From: Rhizopus arrhizus
Lineage: Eukaryota; Mucoromycota; Mucoromycetes; Mucorales; Rhizopodaceae
DNA length: 64,000 bases
Direction of reading: 5' to 3'
Assembly: GCA_024220505.1 (NCBI GenBank)
Contig: JAKZZE010000024.1
Coordinates: forward strand, 434,001 to 498,000
Shown here: in pieces, positions 1 through 9,409 of the stretch
Position numbering within the stretch: the first letter of the stretch is position 1
How the letters are laid out: each line of letters starts with the position of its first letter
The notes under the pieces: model-generated
What the model saw: only the letters and a program-made list of their open reading frames with translations
What the model was told of the DNA's origin: nothing
Databases searched by the model: none
Translations under genes and position numbers: made by a program

Positions 1-1250
1 ATATCCACGGGCGAAATTGGACCGCAAGAATCCATATAGATTTCAGTGATGGATTTCGTAATCATCAGGGTATCAATAGCAAATAGTGAAGAATGAATAT
101 TGGGACAATGAATAAGGTGGAGCTGTGAGAGATGCTTGATATAAGGATTACTCACAATAAACTCTAACCCTTGATTGGTGAGTTGAGGACAGTTCTTTAA
201 TCCCAATACTTGAAGGTGAGGCAACAGAGGACTGATGGCTTGAAGGTTATCGTTTGTAATGTTCATATTCTCAATCAAAAGCTTTGTTAACTTGGGTGTC
301 CAAGCGGGTTGCTGCTTATCCAAATAAACAATGGGTGACTTTTCAAATATTGTTGGATTTGCACGAATTTCTAAATGTTGTAAGTAAGGACAGCTTGTTA
401 ATGAGATCAAGATAGTCTGTGCACTAATCTTTGTACATCCTTCCAAACAAAACTTGGTCAAATAGGGGAATGCTTGTAACACACGACTGATATGAACATC
501 CTTTATTTCACTAGTCCCCGTCAAGGTAAGCTTCTCCAACTTCAAATGGTCTGGTGTACAAATTCTCTCTAATACGTTATATTGTAGTTTCTCTAAGCTG
601 ATTTGAAGATCGGTCAGGTGAATGGCCTTGTTGACTAGATTAGTAGCCCATGCTTCGTCAATATTAAAAAAACCGTCCAAGTGAAGACTAGTCAATCTTG
701 ATAACAAGTTGTTAATATTGAGTTGTTGATGGGGATAGCCACCAATGATATGAAGTCGACTTAGCTGAGGCGCTGCAAAAGCAAGGTGTTCCCAGTCGGC
801 GCGTTCCAACTGCCAACCATAGCAAGTAAAATCAGTAATGTTCTCACAACTTTTGGCAAGTAGAAGAAGAAATTTAGGGTTCGCTAATACTTTAGCATTT
901 TCATAAGAATGACGCTCAACTGTAGAACGAACGATAGTCTTGAAAACTGTTTCCTCTTTTGCGTCCAAAAAGGCCAAATAGAGATCGCGAACCAATAAAG
1001 CTGTCTTCCTTGATGTGCGAATTGTGTCTACAAAAGCACGTAATTGTTGTGGTCGTTGAAAACGAGGAGCTTCCCAAAGGACATTTACAGCAGCAATGGA
1101 CCAATTAGGGTGAATCAAACATGTCTCATATTTATCCTTTCTATCAACCAACAAACGGCAAATATGTTCCATAATAGATGTTGGCAACGTTAAAAATCGA
1201 TTACTTGGCTCTTCGAATTGAAAATTCTCCCAAATCTGATCATCGTTCAT
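1..1250 (-). CDS. F-box/leucine-rich-repeat protein (3' end beyond window)
   Basis: An uninterrupted minus-strand frame runs from an ATG at 1248-1250 to the left edge (about 416 codons), so the C-terminus is missing. Residues about 20-60 read as a degenerate F-box (LPTSIMEHICRLLVDRKDKY, then a WSIAAVNVLWEAPRF-type end). The rest is leucine-rich repeats of the AMN1/FBXL type, for example LEKLTLTGTSEIKD and HLQVLGLKNCPQLTNQGLEF. Such proteins are usually substrate adaptors of SCF ubiquitin ligases; the substrate cannot be predicted. The start was chosen because this ATG gives a short acidic lead into the F-box. The gene lies 197 bp downstream of the importin stop, on the same strand. No intron is needed in the visible part. 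Confidence 0.85.
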   Translation of the reverse strand, partial: MNDDQIWENFQFEEPSNRFLTLPTSIMEHICRLLVDRKDKYETCLIHPNWSIAAVNVLWEAPRFQRPQQLRAFVDTIRTSRKTALLVRDLYLAFLDAKEETVFKTIVRSTVERHSYENAKVLANPKFLLLLAKSCENITDFTCYGWQLERADWEHLAFAAPQLSRLHIIGGYPHQQLNINNLLSRLTSLHLDGFFNIDEAWATNLVNKAIHLTDLQISLEKLQYNVLERICTPDHLKLEKLTLTGTSEIKDVHISRVLQAFPYLTKFCLEGCTKISAQTILISLTSCPYLQHLEIRANPTIFEKSPIVYLDKQQPAWTPKLTKLLIENMNITNDNLQAISPLLPHLQVLGLKNCPQLTNQGLEFIVSNPYIKHLSQLHLIHCPNIHSSLFAIDTLMITKSITEIYMDSCGPISPVD

Positions 1251-1414
1251 TGTTGAGAAAGTGTATGTGTGTTTTTTTTTTTTTTAAAAAAAAAGACTAT
1301 TTGACTTTGTTTTATGAAAATTTTCCCTTTTTGTATTTTATTTTCATTTTTGTAAACAGCAACAATAATAATGATAGACACTCGTACAAAGAAAATAACA
1401 ATGAAGCTCTAGGC

Positions 1415-1437
1415 AAAAAAAAAAAAAAAAAAAAAAA
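1415..1437. repeat. poly(A) tract, 23 nt
   Basis: An uninterrupted run of 23 A lies just after the importin stop codon and about 165 bp upstream of the F-box/LRR start. A shorter T14-A10 run sits at 1272-1295. Confidence 0.9.
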
Positions 1438-1446
1438 GAATTTATA

Positions 1447-4400
1447 TTAAGATTTACGGTTTTGTTCAGCGATGGACAGTATAGACATGATTTGATTTTG
1501 TTGTTCTGCAGTTAAATCCTTTGTCAAGAGGGTATAGGATGCATTGTTATTTTGCTGCATATTTCTAAAAACTTGTTCAAAGCAAGTATAAGGATCAATT
1601 TCATCCAATGGCGATTCAAATAATATTTCCTCTTCAAGCTCTTCTTCCTCTTCACCAAATTCTTCAAGTTCACCACTGTTATTGGCTGATGCTGCTTGAG
1701 AAGCAAGATATTCAAGATATTCATTATCTTCATCAGGCACATCATCGTCATCCTCATTTGCTTCATCGATTTCGTCTTCGTCGCCTCCACTCAAGTAATC
1801 CTCTCCGAATTCATCATCAAAGTTACCATACAATTTCTCCATATTGTTACGGTTTTCTACAGCTTTGGGTAGTGACTGGAACACATTTACAATAAAAGTC
1901 AGTAATTGAGGCCAGCCAGCTTGAAGTGAATTAGGAACCATTTCGATCGGTAATTCTAATAAGGAAGAAATAGCCACAATCACCAATTTCTTGTCGTGCA
2001 CTCTTGTGAACTTGGGCAATGTGTTGAACCACAAAGTAAAGAACCCTTGGGTCCAGTTGTTTTCTTCAAGTAGTCTGAGGGTCAGCATGGGATTGTAATA
2101 TAAACAATTAATGACAACTTCAATACAGTGAACCTTGAACTCAGCTGTTTTCATGGATCCTGTAAAGATGAATTGGAAGGCCAAATTGAGGAAATGAGCG
2201 ACACATCCATCAACATGTCCGCGACAGTTCAACAAAACTGATTCCATCAATTTACATGCACAAATACGATCTTGTTCTCCTGTTCTATCACTCTTCATGA
2301 CAGTATCAATAATGTCAAACATCATGTGTTGTACTTGACTGTTTTGAATAAATACATCTTTGCCGTAGGAGATATAGTTGTCTAAGGGTGGCAACATCTC
2401 CTCCATATAATCAATACCAGAGTCTTTGAATGCTCCATAGATCAATTCAAACACTCCCCACATGGTAGGTGTCACTCGCTTGGATGAGAAGGTACATGAG
2501 TCAATAATTTCAAAGATTTCATCATACAAGTCTAAAATCTTCTTTTCCAATGTGTATGTGATCACTGGCAATAATGCATTTTCCAATTGTTGAAGAATTT
2601 CTGGTGTACTTTCGAGACTAAGAATCAATGTACCAATTGTCTTTAATACACCCATGGCTGCCATGGTTTTATCGCTTAATTCATCAATGTCTCCATCAAA
2701 TTCATCATCATCTTCTGCATTGTTCAAAGCGTTGCTTTGATTTAATTCTTCCATGATACGTAAAAATGTATCTCTTAATTGTGTACACAATTGCACAGCA
2801 AAGGGTGTCAACTGTTCTGCAAATACCTCAACAAACTCTTCCATCACGTTGGCTAATGTATCAATATCAATTTCGTTTGTCAAATTTAACAATTCTTGCA
2901 TAATAAATGGAAGACTGGGTGCCATCGCGTTACGCACACTTTCATGTCGAATCATGGGCTGTAATGCAAGACAAGCCTGTACTTTGACAGCCAATTCAGT
3001 ATCACGAATACAGTCCGTCACACTTTGGTATAAGGTGGCCAAGTTTTGTTCATTGGCAAAATCCAAATCACTAAAATGTCTTGTCAAATCACAGGCACGA
3101 GCCCTGAGGAAAGGGTGCTTGCTTTTGAATTCTGGAAAGACATGGGTGACAAAGAAAGGCTCCATCATGTTGGCTACAGGGGATTTCTTTTGCAGGACTT
3201 GATAAGACAGACCACCAATCATACAAAGGGCACCATCCTTTTCTCTTGGGTTCTTTTGGTCTTCGGGTGCTTCCAAATATTTGTTGAGCACGCTATTGAC
3301 AAAGTTCAGAATACCTAAAAAGGTATGCTTTTTACGATCGCGTGCCAAGTCAATCAAGAAGTTCATGGCGTTTGTTTGGGGTGAATGGAAATCTTCAAGA
3401 GGATCCACCTTCTTGTGTACAAATTCTACAGGATCTTCATCCCAAAGTTCTTGATCTTCATCAGAGAAACAAAGTTGGGGGAACACAAAGTGGGCGACTA
3501 AGGTTTCAACGTGAGGCTTCAATAATAACCAAGTGGTTTTGTTCTTTACACAGTCTGCAAAAAAACAAGAAGTTAAAGCTAAAACTTTGCTAGGAATCCA
3601 AATTTCCTTCTTGATCCAACATTCAATTTGGTTCAAGTAGGCTTGAAGAATATTAGGAGCAAAGTTGGTTGAAAAGCTTTTGGCAAAGCCGCTGTATTCT
3701 GAAGTACTACTGCGAGGCATGGTGGCGGGATTACCGTATTTAGAGAACAAACGGTTCAAACAGTGATAAGCCCACTTCTTTGTCTTCCACCAAGGGTATC
3801 TTTCTCTTTCGTCCGCATCAGCAGGCAAGGCTTGGTTAGGAATCTTTTTTTCAATCAATTGAAGGAATAAAGTACCCCAAGGTACAAGGGAAGCTGGATC
3901 TTGAAGACATTTGGGTAATTCGATTTGAATACCGGAATGATAGATCTTTAAAGAAAGCTTGAGCATTTCGGCCGCTTCTATACTATCAGATCCAATCAAG
4001 TTAGAAGCAATCGTCTGAATAGCGGGAAATGTCAATTTAATAAGTTGTCTAAAAGGTTCTCGACGACTTCCAGTTCTCCATCTAAAACAAAAAATAACAA
4101 TTAGTACCATCGCTTATAGAGTCTTTGTGCATGTATTACTTACTGGTAAACTTTAACTACTTCTCGCAAAGCTAATAAACCCACGTAGACTAGTCGAACA
4201 TCGGAGGAGGTCAGGAACTTTTCAATTTCGCTCACGAAGTTAGGCCACTTTTCAGGAAAATCGTTGGTTAAAATAGTGTTTAAAGTTGAGGTCAGCTGAA
4301 CTCTAATAATTGATGTGGTTAAATATCTTTTGAAGGGTTTTATACTCGAAGCTTACTGGACTTGATTGGGAGCAGTTACTAAGGCTTGAAGAATAGTTTG

Positions 4401-4764
4401 CTTCACCATGTTGCGGTCGTCGTCATTTATTGGAACAGCAGAATCACGTTCACCATCCCATGCTTTGTTTAAACGATTCTTAAAGTAAATAGCAGCTAAC
4501 AAAAAATATAAATACAAAAGCGCGTCAAATCATTTTACACCATTTACCTGCTTGTCGAGCCCCAAGCTCTAATTCTTCAGAAGCGAGTATTTGTAATACA
4601 ATAGGTAAGAACCCGTTATTTGCTTCAATCTACATTTTACAATTAGCTCTTTGAAACAAAAAAAAATAGTTTACGTTTCTAATATTAAGTTCTGCCTGTT
4701 TATGGACATTGGGGTCAGGATGATATGTTGCTACAAACAACTGATAAACTGTGTTCTGGTCCAT
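1447..4764 (-). CDS. Importin-7/8-type karyopherin (Nmd5/Sxm1 family)
   Basis: A five-exon gene encoding about 1034 aa, the usual length of importin-7. Exons on the plus strand: 4675-4764, 4548-4629, 4357-4495, 4144-4302, 1447-4081; every junction has GT-AG and the phases add up. The start gives MDQNTVYQLFVATYHPDPNV, an importin-beta N-terminal repeat; the next exons contain the family segments AIYFKNRLNKAW and QVQLTSTLNTIL. The long last exon is HEAT-repeat solenoid followed by an acidic stretch (GDEDEIDEANEDDDDVPDED) and a conserved C-terminal part, the layout of Nmd5, Sxm1 and importin-7/8. It should bind RanGTP and carry basic cargo such as ribosomal proteins or stress kinases into the nucleus. 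Nmd5 and Sxm1 cannot be told apart by eye. Confidence 0.93.
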
Positions 4765-5104
4765 CCTCAGTTATAGACAGAAGAAAGAATGGGAAGAGTA
4801 GAGGAAATATTAAAAAACTTTTTTTTAATGCCAGTTACCGTGACTATATTTTGTTGTTTCAGGGCAGGATCCTTCTGAGCAACGTTACACATATTGTTTT
4901 CAATATTCAATTGTTTTGTTTTTCACTTTTGCACTATGTGGAAAAATTGTTCTCGCGTTTTATAAAAAAAAAATTAATATGCTTTTTAAGTAAAAAACCA
5001 CACACAAAGTAAAAATAAATTAGTGCTTTTTTAAAGTAAAATATACGTATTACTGTATACGCGAAGTGCACAAATTTATTTAAAATATGCAGCACATTCA
5101 AATG
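4765..5104. other. Upstream region of the importin gene, no gene seen
   Basis: AT-rich DNA between the importin start and the repeat block. The short frame at 4725-5012 (+) overlaps the importin first exon and has no recognisable content. Confidence 0.6.
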
Positions 5105-5291
5105 TTGGGGCAAAGTCCCCTAGTGAAGTGGTCAAGTTCTTTCTGCTGGATTAGTCTCTCGTCTGGTGGCACTAGTTCCAATCTCCATGGTCGTTTTCTG
5201 TTTGTTTGTTCGTGGGGTTAAGCCCTATTATTAAAAATTGTTTCTTACGATGACCAGCTAAAAATGCGGCATCCGAATAAAATCCTCACAC
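5105..5291 (+). mobile_element. Possible tRNA-derived SINE
   Basis: Bases 5121-5131 (TAGTGAAGTGG) fit the RNA polymerase III A-box consensus TRGYNNARNNG. Bases 5174-5184 (AGTTCCAATCT) are a slightly decayed B-box, about 53 bp away, as in tRNA genes. The body is followed by a tail at 5265-5287 (GCGGCATCCGAATAAAATCC) and a short A-rich end. Nearly the same tail closes the repeated-protein element at 8865-8887, which suggests a SINE sharing its 3' end with a partner element. No intact tRNA cloverleaf was found, so this is not called a tRNA gene. Confidence 0.45.
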
Positions 5292-5305
5292 ACAAAAAAT
5301 TTTTA

Positions 5306-5783
5306 TTAAATATGCTTACGGTTGAGACTAACTTCAATTTTGGTTGCATAATATCTACAAAATCCTTGTAGGTCATTATACAAGGCTCGGTTGTAAGCAT
5401 TTGTAATCCTTGTCGTTAATCTTTCCTCATCCAACGGCTGTTCTTTTTTGAGTTTTTTTTTTTTTTTTTTTGCAAACAGATCAAAATTGCTCAATTAGAT
5501 TGAGCTCAGGAGAGTAAGGAGGTAGATACATACATTCATAGCTGCAGCCTTTAATGTGTCTTTGAATGTCTTCATGCTTATAAATGGGAGCGGTATCTAT
5601 TACCAGACAATGCCGGCGAAATTGTTCATAACGATCCATTACATCTAAAGTACTGCTCATAAAGTTGAGGTAATGGCCAGTAACTGTACCACCATGATTG
5701 TTATCTTTCGCTTTTGTTTCTCCCGTTGCTTTTCTCTTTTTTGACAGAGCTAGTGCTCGTGGCCGTCTTACACTTAAAATCAC
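5306..5783 (-). pseudogene. Tc1/mariner-IS630-type DDE transposase, 3' fragment
   Basis: Two overlapping minus-strand frames (5481-5783 and 5306-5494) together give the C-terminal half of a DDE endonuclease. Seen are LVIDTAPIYKHEDI (second catalytic Asp), YLPPYSPELNLIEQF (the PPYSP-x-N-x-IE motif with the last acidic residue), and a C-terminal segment DLQGFCRYYATKIEV. The frame breaks inside a T-rich tract at 5453-5471 (A-run on the coding strand), a likely slippage frameshift. The N-terminal helix-turn-helix and first catalytic Asp are missing: the sequence changes to ORF1-like DNA at about 5783. Dead copy. Confidence 0.85.
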
Positions 5784-6064
5784 AACGAAGCCGTGCCAGC
5801 TTTAAAGATGAGGGGAGTCTTATCAGAAGTGAACAAAGAATACTCCTTGCGAGGTGGAGATTTTCTACGAGATGAGCGACCAGTGATGGAAGCATACGTG
5901 GAGGAATTGGCAACTTGGCTTTTTGGTAGTAGGTCTGCAAATGAAGGCAAGGTCAAAGTTGGTTGTTCAACGGTCGAGCCTTGAACGTTGGAAGATGAAA
6001 GTTGTTTGCTACCCGGTGGGTCAGCGGAGTGGTTACCCAAAAATTTATTAGGGGAAAGAGCCAT
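5783..6064 (-). pseudogene. LINE ORF1-like N-terminal fragment
   Basis: A minus-strand frame of about 94 codons starts at an ATG (6062-6064) with MALSPNKFLGNHSADPPG and continues in a Ser/Pro-rich style (SFADLLPKSQ, STYASITGRSSRRK) like the N-terminus of a gag-like LINE ORF1. It stops matching anything at about 5783, where the transposase fragment begins. It lies about 220 bp downstream of the reverse-transcriptase stop on the same strand. That gap (6065-6284) is rich in AAAATA/AAAGA repeats and may be an element end plus the 5' UTR of a second copy. The ORF1 assignment is by context and composition only. Confidence 0.4.
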
Positions 6065-6284
6065 GATAAAAATTAAAAGAAATTGTAGTGCGCATGAAGC
6101 GGTGTGTGAAATAAAAAACTAGTCACTGACTAGAAAAAGGTAGAAATACAAAAAAGTAGTGGGTTTGCAAAAATAAAATAAAATAACAAAATAAAAGAAC
6201 AAAATAAAAGAAAAGTTGTAACAAAGTATAGTTTGTTTGTTGGGTTGAACGCACGGGAGGGTTGAGAGAGAGGCAGAAGCAGAG

Positions 6285-7838
6285 TTATTCAGTCACGTCA
6301 AGGACTTGCGGCAACAGCAGAGAAGGTTTACCATTAGTATAATACCAATTGAGAAATGTTGAGCCTGAAGTGTCCAAAGCATCGCCAGTGAACGTCTCAT
6401 CAGGATGGCAGATTTGATCTATTTCCAGGAGTATTTTGCTGATTTCTGGCCACCACGTCGACCAACGAGAGACAACGTGAGTGTTAGCAGTGTTTTGCTT
6501 GGCTGGTGTACTGGGCAGCGTATTCAAGACGTAATCCAAAGGATTAGGAGGCGTAAGAATAGCCACATCCAGACGAGAAGCGACAGACAAACAAGAGAGG
6601 AGATGGTTTCGGGACGCATGAGGGTGTCCACAGCTACAAGGAGCAGGACGGCCAGGCAACCAGCCCATTTTCCACCGAAGGAGACGACTTCGCTCATACT
6701 TGCTCATAGGGATGAACAAAATGGGGTCTACGCTAAGAACACCACGGCAGGCACACAACAGTACCGGAGGGAAGGAAGAAGCACGTATTGATCGTAAGGA
6801 GCGAGTACGGTAGTCTAGGATCGATTGACGCAGGTGTTTTGGCGGTGTGTAATAGGTAAGACGATCTTCCACCGTAGTGGTTGCACCGTTATACTGAGGA
6901 TCTCGCCAGATAGGATTAGCACGTAAAAGGGCTGGCCAACGGAACCGTTTGTACTGGGGGGCCGTTTCAGTAAAGGAACGAATGGTGTGCAGTAGCGTAT
7001 CCTCTGGCAAGAAGTGAGTACGTAGGATGAACTTCAATACCAAAGTATGGGCTCGTTCATGCATGGCAGGGAGGGATGTCATGTGTCGAAACACCGTGGT
7101 AGAGGCTGTACGATGTCCACCAAAAGCGAGACGTAGACATTGGTCTTGAGCCTTGTCAAGCAGCTTCAGGTTCTTCATTGTGAACAGACAGAGACACAGA
7201 CCATATTCCAGCTTGGGTCGGATAAATATCGCGTACAAGCGGCTAGCAATAAGGCGAGAGAAGCTTGGAGCATGGAGGCCCAGAGACTGCAACGTATTAC
7301 GCATGGCAGGCAAAGCAGAGGCAATGTTGCGTTTAAGCAGTTGGTCAGTAGCAATAGCGCCTTTGGAGTCGAAAGGAATACCCAAATATGGGAAAGAGTC
7401 AGCAATGGGTATTGGATTACCATACAAACGTAGAGGAGGGGCACCATAGATCGTAGGTGAGTTAATTACCACACACTTTGCTGGGTTCCATCGATAACCA
7501 AGTTCCATAGAATGCTGAGCAGCTCGACGAAGAAGACGGGGCATTACGTCAGGTGCAGCGACAATTACCACATCATCGGCATAGAGCAGGCAATTGATCC
7601 ATAACCCAGAATATTCTCTACGTGGCATGGTACCAAAGACACGGGAGGAAATTGGTAAAGGGACAGCGCGGAGGACAGCAGGAAGAGAATTGATATATAT
7701 GGAATACAGGAAAGGCGACAGGATAGAGCCTTGTAGCACGCCAGTCTTGGGCCAAAAGGAACGCATTGACAAAGTAGTAGATGAGCTGTGGAAGGTGACA
7801 AGTTTGCGTGTCAAGGACACCAAGACGGTCAAAGGCAC
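6285..7838 (-). mobile_element. 5'-truncated non-LTR (LINE) reverse transcriptase
   Basis: An open minus-strand frame of about 517 codons without stops. It contains the RT motif GVLQGSILSPFLYSIYINSL, the catalytic YADD box (CLLYADDVVIVAA), the downstream LGIPFDSKG and RPKLEYGLCLCLF segments, and a C-terminal Cys/His cluster (CSCGHPHASRNHLLSC). Upstream RT blocks, the endonuclease and ORF1 are missing: identity is lost at about 7840, where a plus-strand repeated gene begins, so it is 5'-truncated, as is usual for LINE insertions. Its intact frame suggests a younger insertion than the relics at 14.0, 57.4 and 60.5 kb. The apparent start at 7838 is only the first in-frame start-like codon. Confidence 0.88.
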
Positions 7839-7856
7839 ACTTATTCAATCCATTAA

Positions 7857-8907
7857 CACCGTGGCATTGAATCGAAAGAACTGGTTCCAGTTGGTATCTA
7901 TTGCCACCAGCTGATCGCCCATTACAAACTCAAGGAGATTACCGCAACATTTGATATTGCATGGACTCTGAAAAAGCAAAAACAGCGTGCCTTGGACCTG
8001 GGTACTGTGAACGGTGTCAAACTCTCGCAACTGGGTGCAGAAAAGTTTGGAAAGGAGCTCGACAAACTCATGGATGCTGTTGACAAGGAGAACCGTGATC
8101 CGTCGCAGCCAACTGGTGCCACCACGACCGTCAAGCAAGAGCCAATGCAGCAACAGCAAGGTGTATTGGAAGAATGTGCCGAATACATGACAATGACTGA
8201 GGCCGATGGTGTAGCTTTCAAAGATTCGACCCTTGGCACGATTATCAAGCAAAAAGCAATCAGTATCTACTGCAAGTGGAAGAACGACATGCCCCTATCA
8301 GACCAAGAATTGCATTGGATGGCCTGTGGGTTGTCTTCCATCTTGGATTTGACAAAAACAGACTTGACTATGGAATTCTTGGACTGTACTAAGGACGAGC
8401 TGGAACAAGTGTCTAGTCCCCTAGTTGACAAGCGAAGTCGCAAGCAATATCATCTCCCTGCCTTGGTGAATCAAACATATGACATTGTCGTGTCGCTAAT
8501 CGAAAAGGAACACAATGTCAAGAAGGCCATCTTGTACATTCAGCAAATCAAAACAAGCTGCCTTGACACAGAACGACTGCTTGCAGCACTGGTCACGTTG
8601 ATCAAGATCGTTGACACCAACGCATTTCTGCTCAACCCTGATAACTTGGCCCGCGTGACAGAGTATGATTTCATCACGCAAGTTTGGGCACCCATCCTCA
8701 AGTCATTGATTGATATTCATGGTGTGTTGCGCATGAAAATTGGAGAGTCTACCTCAGATTTTGTTGCCAGTATCAAATTTCGCAGGGATTACAAAACAAA
8801 ATAACAAAAATGAACAAACCCCCCTCGATTATAATTTATTTAATGCTTACAATGGTGTACGCCTTGCGGCACCGGAATAAAATCCTCCTTTTACAAAAAA
8901 AAAAATT
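7857..8907 (+). pseudogene. Repeated mucoralean-type protein, 5'-truncated, with poly-A end
   Basis: After a stop at 7854-7856 an open frame runs to 8804 (315 codons) with no convincing ATG at its left end, so the 5' part was lost at the junction with the LINE. Visible segments: AWTLKKQKQRALDLGTVNGV, a Lys/Glu/Gln-rich linker, FITQVWAPILKSLI, and the end VLRMKIGESTSDF. I do not recognise a named domain. It resembles the N-terminal half of a highly repeated uncharacterised protein family of Mucoromycota; the decayed C-terminal-type copy at 12.6-13.1 kb may be the same family. After the stop come the tail GCGGCACCGGAATAAAATCC (8865-8884) and a short A-run (to 8907), which look like a retroposed 3' end. 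Confidence 0.5.
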
Positions 8908-8963
8908 AGTTCCCTTAAAATAATTATAATTTTTTATCTTAGAATTTAGTGTAACAAGTTCAG

Positions 8964-9200
8964 GACAACGAAGATGTAGCTAATGGAATAGCTGAAGCAT
9001 GCAAATTAGCTCCCTCTTATCACCTTAGGGCATTTGTACAGCACTTGGGTAATGTATTTGAAAAATGCTCGAATAGCAACCCTAATGCTCATTTATTGAC
9101 AAAAAGCGCTCGCTCATTGAGAATTGAAAATCCACCTTTTGAAATTTTTCATCCGTCTATTCATAAAAAAAAACTCGTCCTTTGGCGTTGCGTTAATTGA
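8964..9200 (+). pseudogene. Orphan coding segment, possible last exon of a disrupted gene
   Basis: A 78-codon frame without ATG starts right after an acceptor-like TTCAG (8959-8963) and ends at TGA 9198-9200. It has protein-like composition (GIAEACKLAPSYHLRAFVQH, LLTKSARSLRIENPPFEIF), unlike the surrounding AT-rich DNA. No upstream exon is visible because mobile DNA ends at 8907. The family is not recognised. Confidence 0.35.
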
Positions 9201-9409
9201 ACTTTAAGGGTTGCCCTATTTGTGCTTTTCTATGGCGCATAATTTCTTTTTTTGTACATTTATCTTCACGGGTGAATTTGATGTCATACCAGGAAAAACA
9301 AAAGAGAGCGCGCGCCGTTTAAAGTTTACGTCATTTTTGAAAAATTCATTTGAGTGTCTACTTTCTGTTTCTTTTTTTTTTTTTTAGTCTTGTACTTTTT
9401 AAGGAAAAA
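9201..9409 (+). promoter_or_regulatory. B56 upstream region
   Basis: The stretch before the B56 start contains a GCGCGCGCC patch (9308-9316) and TTACGTCA (9326-9333), close to a CRE/ATF site, then a pyrimidine tract. No experimental inference is possible. Confidence 0.3.
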
